Shown: positions 5,586 through 7,326 of the stretch, piece after piece
How the letters are laid out: every line of letters begins with the position of its first letter
Numbering within the stretch: the first letter of the stretch is position 1
Made by a program: the position numbers and the translations under genes
Notes under the pieces: generated by a model
Databases searched by the model: none
What the model was told of the DNA's origin: nothing
What the model saw: the letters and a program-made list of their open reading frames with translations, nothing else
Origin: Patescibacteria group bacterium
GTDB taxonomy: Bacteria; Patescibacteriota; Patescibacteriia; UBA2591; UBA6264
Assembly: GCA_018896315.1 (NCBI GenBank)
Contig: JAHIMV010000079.1
Span: 1 to 7,326 of the forward strand
Reading direction: 5' to 3'
Length of the DNA: 7,326 nt

Positions 5586-6821
5586 ACTTCTCTGTTCTAT
5601 CTCCTTAAAAATCTTTTGACATATCTCTTGAATTCTATTTTGCTCTTCTGTCGACATAATATCCTTTAGTAACTCTGAAATTTTAAGAAATCTTTCAACG
5701 CCCCGTTTAATCATTCCTGGTCCCCACCAAGGTTTAGCTGATGCCCACCAATATTGATCTGAAGCAAAAGCTTTATCTAAAAGTTTCCTAGCCTCTTTAT
5801 AATTAGAATTATCCCGAGTATGTTTTATAAAATTAATAAACAAATTAGTTAATTGCCATTGATATTGATGAAGTTGGTTTTCTGGATGCTGCCAAAGAGG
5901 ATAAGGAATTTTTTTTTGTAAATCCTTAATCTCTGTTGACCAACTTGAAGATAAGGGTTTAACCTCTATTAAAGCTTCATCCTTTAAGATGTCTAAGTAT
6001 TCAGAATAAGTAATATTTTGTATTTTAGGATTCTGTAAAATCTTTGCCCATAAATCAACTAAATGTTTACGATGATGTCCAAGATTTTCTCCATCAAAAG
6101 CAGTAATTAAAAATTTGTCTGACCGACCATCTTTTTTAACCGCTGAAAAAAATTTCTTAATTGAATCTAACCATTCTCCGAAAAAAAGTAAACTTAAACC
6201 CCTGTTACGAAAAATTACTTTAAGCCCTCTCTTTTTCTGATTAGGAAATAAATCTTTTATTATGTATGGTCTATCAAATTTAACCATGCCAATTTTGCCC
6301 GCAAAGCGTTCTTTATTCGCAATTCGTAAATTCGTATTAGATTCGTAATTCGCAGTAGGCGAGCAAAGCGAGTAAGCGATTTCATCTAAAACAATCCATT
6401 TATATCCTATGTCTTGAATAATTAAAGCGGTTTTTTTATTATAGGCCAACTCAGGCAGGAAAAAACCTTTTGGCTGCCAAATTTTGCCAAAATATTTTTG
6501 ATGAATATCTTCATTGAGTTTTATTTGACGACTTACCTCTGCTCTTGGTAAAAGAGGCAAAATAGGATGATAAGCAGCTGAGCCGACCAATTCTATTTGT
6601 CCCTTTTTGGCTAAATGTTTAATTTGCTCTAAAAAATCTTGATAGCCATATTCAACTAATTGCTCGGTTAAAGACGCGCAAATATTTAAACTAAGTCTGA
6701 TATTAGGATTTGATTGTAAAATAGCTAAAATCCTATTATATGACTCTTTAATAACCTGGTCAATAATTTCTTTTTTTTGCCCAGGAGGTTGATAAATATG
6801 TAAAAGGTTGGCCCAATACAT
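5571..6821 (-). CDS. GH57 glycoside hydrolase/transglycosylase, compact
   Basis: A 416-residue cytoplasmic GH57 catalytic domain. Motifs are LHIYQP (H8), HPILPLLPR (H85), GFFLPELAY with nucleophile E124, FDGENLGHH with acid/base D243, and SDQYWWASAKPWW (354-366). The catalytic set is complete, so activity on alpha-glucans is expected; hydrolase, transferase or branching specificity is not decidable. It is a paralogue of the GH57-UVR gene, matching it without gaps for residues 1-149. From E124 to the acid/base Asp it is 31 residues longer, mostly a repeat-encoded stretch (about 151-177). It ends soon after the last motif, with a charged helical tail but no UVR or extra C-terminal domain. The last residues (QLNN) come from an octamer repeat. 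It is the first gene after glycogen synthase. ATG at 6821 places MYWANLLHIYQP at the normal family N-terminus; no Shine-Dalgarno sequence is evident. Confidence 0.87.
   Translation of the reverse strand: MYWANLLHIYQPPGQKKEIIDQVIKESYNRILAILQSNPNIRLSLNICASLTEQLVEYGYQDFLEQIKHLAKKGQIELVGSAAYHPILPLLPRAEVSRQIKLNEDIHQKYFGKIWQPKGFFLPELAYNKKTALIIQDIGYKWIVLDEIAYSLCSPTANYESNTNLRIANKERFAGKIGMVKFDRPYIIKDLFPNQKKRGLKVIFRNRGLSLLFFGEWLDSIKKFFSAVKKDGRSDKFLITAFDGENLGHHRKHLVDLWAKILQNPKIQNITYSEYLDILKDEALIEVKPLSSSWSTEIKDLQKKIPYPLWQHPENQLHQYQWQLTNLFINFIKHTRDNSNYKEARKLLDKAFASDQYWWASAKPWWGPGMIKRGVERFLKISELLKDIMSTEEQNRIQEICQKIFKEIEQRSQLNN
6301..6372. repeat. ATTCGTAA/GCAAAGCG repeat element, copy 2
   Basis: TATTCGCAATTCGT, an extra ATTCGTA unit, AGATTCGTAATTCGCAG and then GCAAAGCG (6363-6370) repeat the block order of the element at 4734-4786. 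A second GCAAAGCG lies at 6301-6308, so the ATTCGTAA block is bracketed by 8-bp direct repeats. It encodes PTANYESNTNLRIANK (155-170) in the GH57 protein, in the same reading frame as the other copy. Confidence 0.8.
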
Positions 6822-7028
6822 AGAAAATCATTTTAACATTGGAACATTGTAACATAGAGATTAAGAAACAAGATACAAGATACAAGATACAAACAAATTT
6901 CAAACTCCAATATTCAAACTGTTTGATTATTCGGTTATTGGTCATTGATTATTGTCCTAGACCCGTCCGGGACGGACCTAAGGGTTTGGTTATTGTTTCT
7001 TGGTTATTGGAGCTTGTTCCCAATATTC
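6822..7028. repeat. Repeat-filled gap between glycogen synthase and GH57 genes
   Basis: No supported gene lies here. From left to right it holds octamers AACATTGG, AACATTGT and AACATAGA (6835-6858); heptamers ACAAGAT x3 plus ACAAACA (6868-6895); heptamers GATTATT, GGTTATT, GGTCATT and GATTATT (6925-6953, one extra base after the first); a GC-rich palindrome (6956-6982); and heptamers GGTTATT, GTTTCTT, GGTTATT and GGAGCTT (6988-7015). The ATTGGAACAT block is also found at 5543-5552, likewise just upstream of a GH57-type start codon. Confidence 0.8.
6956..6982. repeat. Imperfect GC-rich palindrome downstream of glycogen synthase
   Basis: CCGTCC (6963-6968) and GGACGG (6970-6975) pair perfectly around one base. 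After two mismatches and flanking matches the symmetry extends to CCTAG.../...CTAAGG. It sits between two heptamer arrays of the GGTTATT type, as if inserted into one array. It lies about 50 bp past the glycogen synthase stop but has no T tract on the minus strand, so it does not look like a canonical terminator. Confidence 0.65.
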
Positions 7029-7326
7029 TCATTTTTTCATATTCCCATGGTTTTTAGTTTCTCTTTTTAAATTTTGATTTTTAATCTTTCTTATTGTCTT
7101 TCGATAAAGGATAATATACTTTTTGGCTGGTAATGTCCAAGAATACGACTCTTTCATTGCCCGACGAACTAAAGTTTGCCAGGTACTTTGCCGTTGATAA
7201 TTCTCCAAAGCCCGAGTAAGAGCGAATAATAAATCATTTGAGCTATAAGAGGTAAAAAGAAAGCCGTTTCCTCTTCCTGTTTTTGGATTATAATCAGTGA
7301 CTGTATCTAGTAGTCCTCCAACAGCA
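7029..7326 (-). CDS. Glycogen (starch) synthase, GT5, C-terminal part
   Basis: The last 98 codons of a GT5 glycogen synthase. The 5' part lies beyond the window edge (7326). It opens with AVGGLLDTVTDY and NPKTGRGNGFLF, the conserved C-terminal-domain segment, where the GGLxDTV loop helps bind the sugar-nucleotide donor. It continues to WQTLVRRAMKESYSW and AKKYIILY, the usual end of the family. The enzyme transfers glucose from ADP- or UDP-glucose to the growing alpha-1,4-glucan chain. The catalytic residues are upstream and not visible. After the family's normal end there are about 23 extra basic residues; part of this tail (IKNQN) is encoded by a copy of the A-rich intergenic repeat (7071-7085), suggesting the stop has been displaced by repeat sequence. 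TGA is at 7029-7031. As the first gene visible in the series, it anchors the glycogen interpretation. Confidence 0.9.
   Translation of the reverse strand, partial: AVGGLLDTVTDYNPKTGRGNGFLFTSYSSNDLLFALTRALENYQRQSTWQTLVRRAMKESYSWTLPAKKYIILYRKTIRKIKNQNLKRETKNHGNMKK

Noticed and set aside
6835..6895. Possible CRISPR array
   Set aside because: Repeat units are 7-8 bp and directly contiguous, with no 20-40 bp repeats or unique spacers and no cas genes nearby.
6760..6945. 61-codon minus-strand frame upstream of the compact GH57
   Set aside because: It is built from the intergenic repeats and overlaps the GH57 N-terminus in another frame. The hydrophobic stretch (CILYLVSCFLISML) comes from translating ACAAGAT-type heptamers.
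6956..6982. Terminator for glycogen synthase
   Set aside because: The palindrome is strong, but the minus-strand sequence that follows lacks a U tract and the next gene continues in the same direction.
6839..7057. 72-codon plus-strand open frame
   Set aside because: It is made largely of heptamer and octamer repeats and the palindrome, runs antisense over the glycogen synthase end, and its translation has no recognisable motif.

Overview
The window is AT-rich, with coding strands dominated by Lys/Ile/Asn/Phe codons. All recognisable genes lie on the minus strand in one tightly packed series. TGA is used as a normal stop, which argues against the recoded Gracilibacteria/Absconditabacteria. 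Between and inside genes there are many short degenerate tandem repeats (7-8 bp units) and GC-rich palindromes, a texture I associate with Patescibacteria/CPR genomes, Parcubacteria in particular. That placement is an inference from style, not from a marker gene.

In transcription order (right to left) the layout is: the C-terminal 98 codons of a GT5 glycogen synthase (7029-7326, cut by the window edge); a repeat-filled gap (6822-7028); a compact GH57 glycoside hydrolase (5571-6821); a 50-bp octamer-repeat gap; a divergent GH57-like protein (4165-5520); a GH57 protein with a UVR-like motif and an unrecognised C-terminal domain (2184-4163); an APH-fold small-molecule kinase (1096-2187) whose ATG overlaps the preceding stop as ATGA; a repeat-filled gap (922-1095); a PHP-domain phosphoesterase (64-921); and a probable rho-independent terminator (8-36). 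Everything reads in one direction with coupled junctions, so an operon for storage-polysaccharide (glycogen or other alpha-glucan) synthesis, trimming and turnover is the simplest reading. Glycogen synthase would make the alpha-1,4 chains and the GH57 enzymes would branch, transfer or hydrolyse them. The kinase and PHP protein have no provable substrate here.

The most unusual content is a set of palindromic or repeat elements inserted in frame inside three of the protein-coding genes, near catalytic loops, without breaking the reading frames. One element, built from ATTCGTAA-like units plus GCAAAGCG, occurs in two different GH57 genes at non-homologous positions and is read in the same frame in both. 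Another is a 52-bp element in the kinase gene that folds exactly into a 12-bp stem closing two hairpins. These resemble in principle the Rickettsia palindromic elements that add peptide segments to proteins. Intergenic repeats also supply the stop codons or last residues of several genes. A second notable item is the apparent fusion of a GH57 catalytic domain to a UVR motif.
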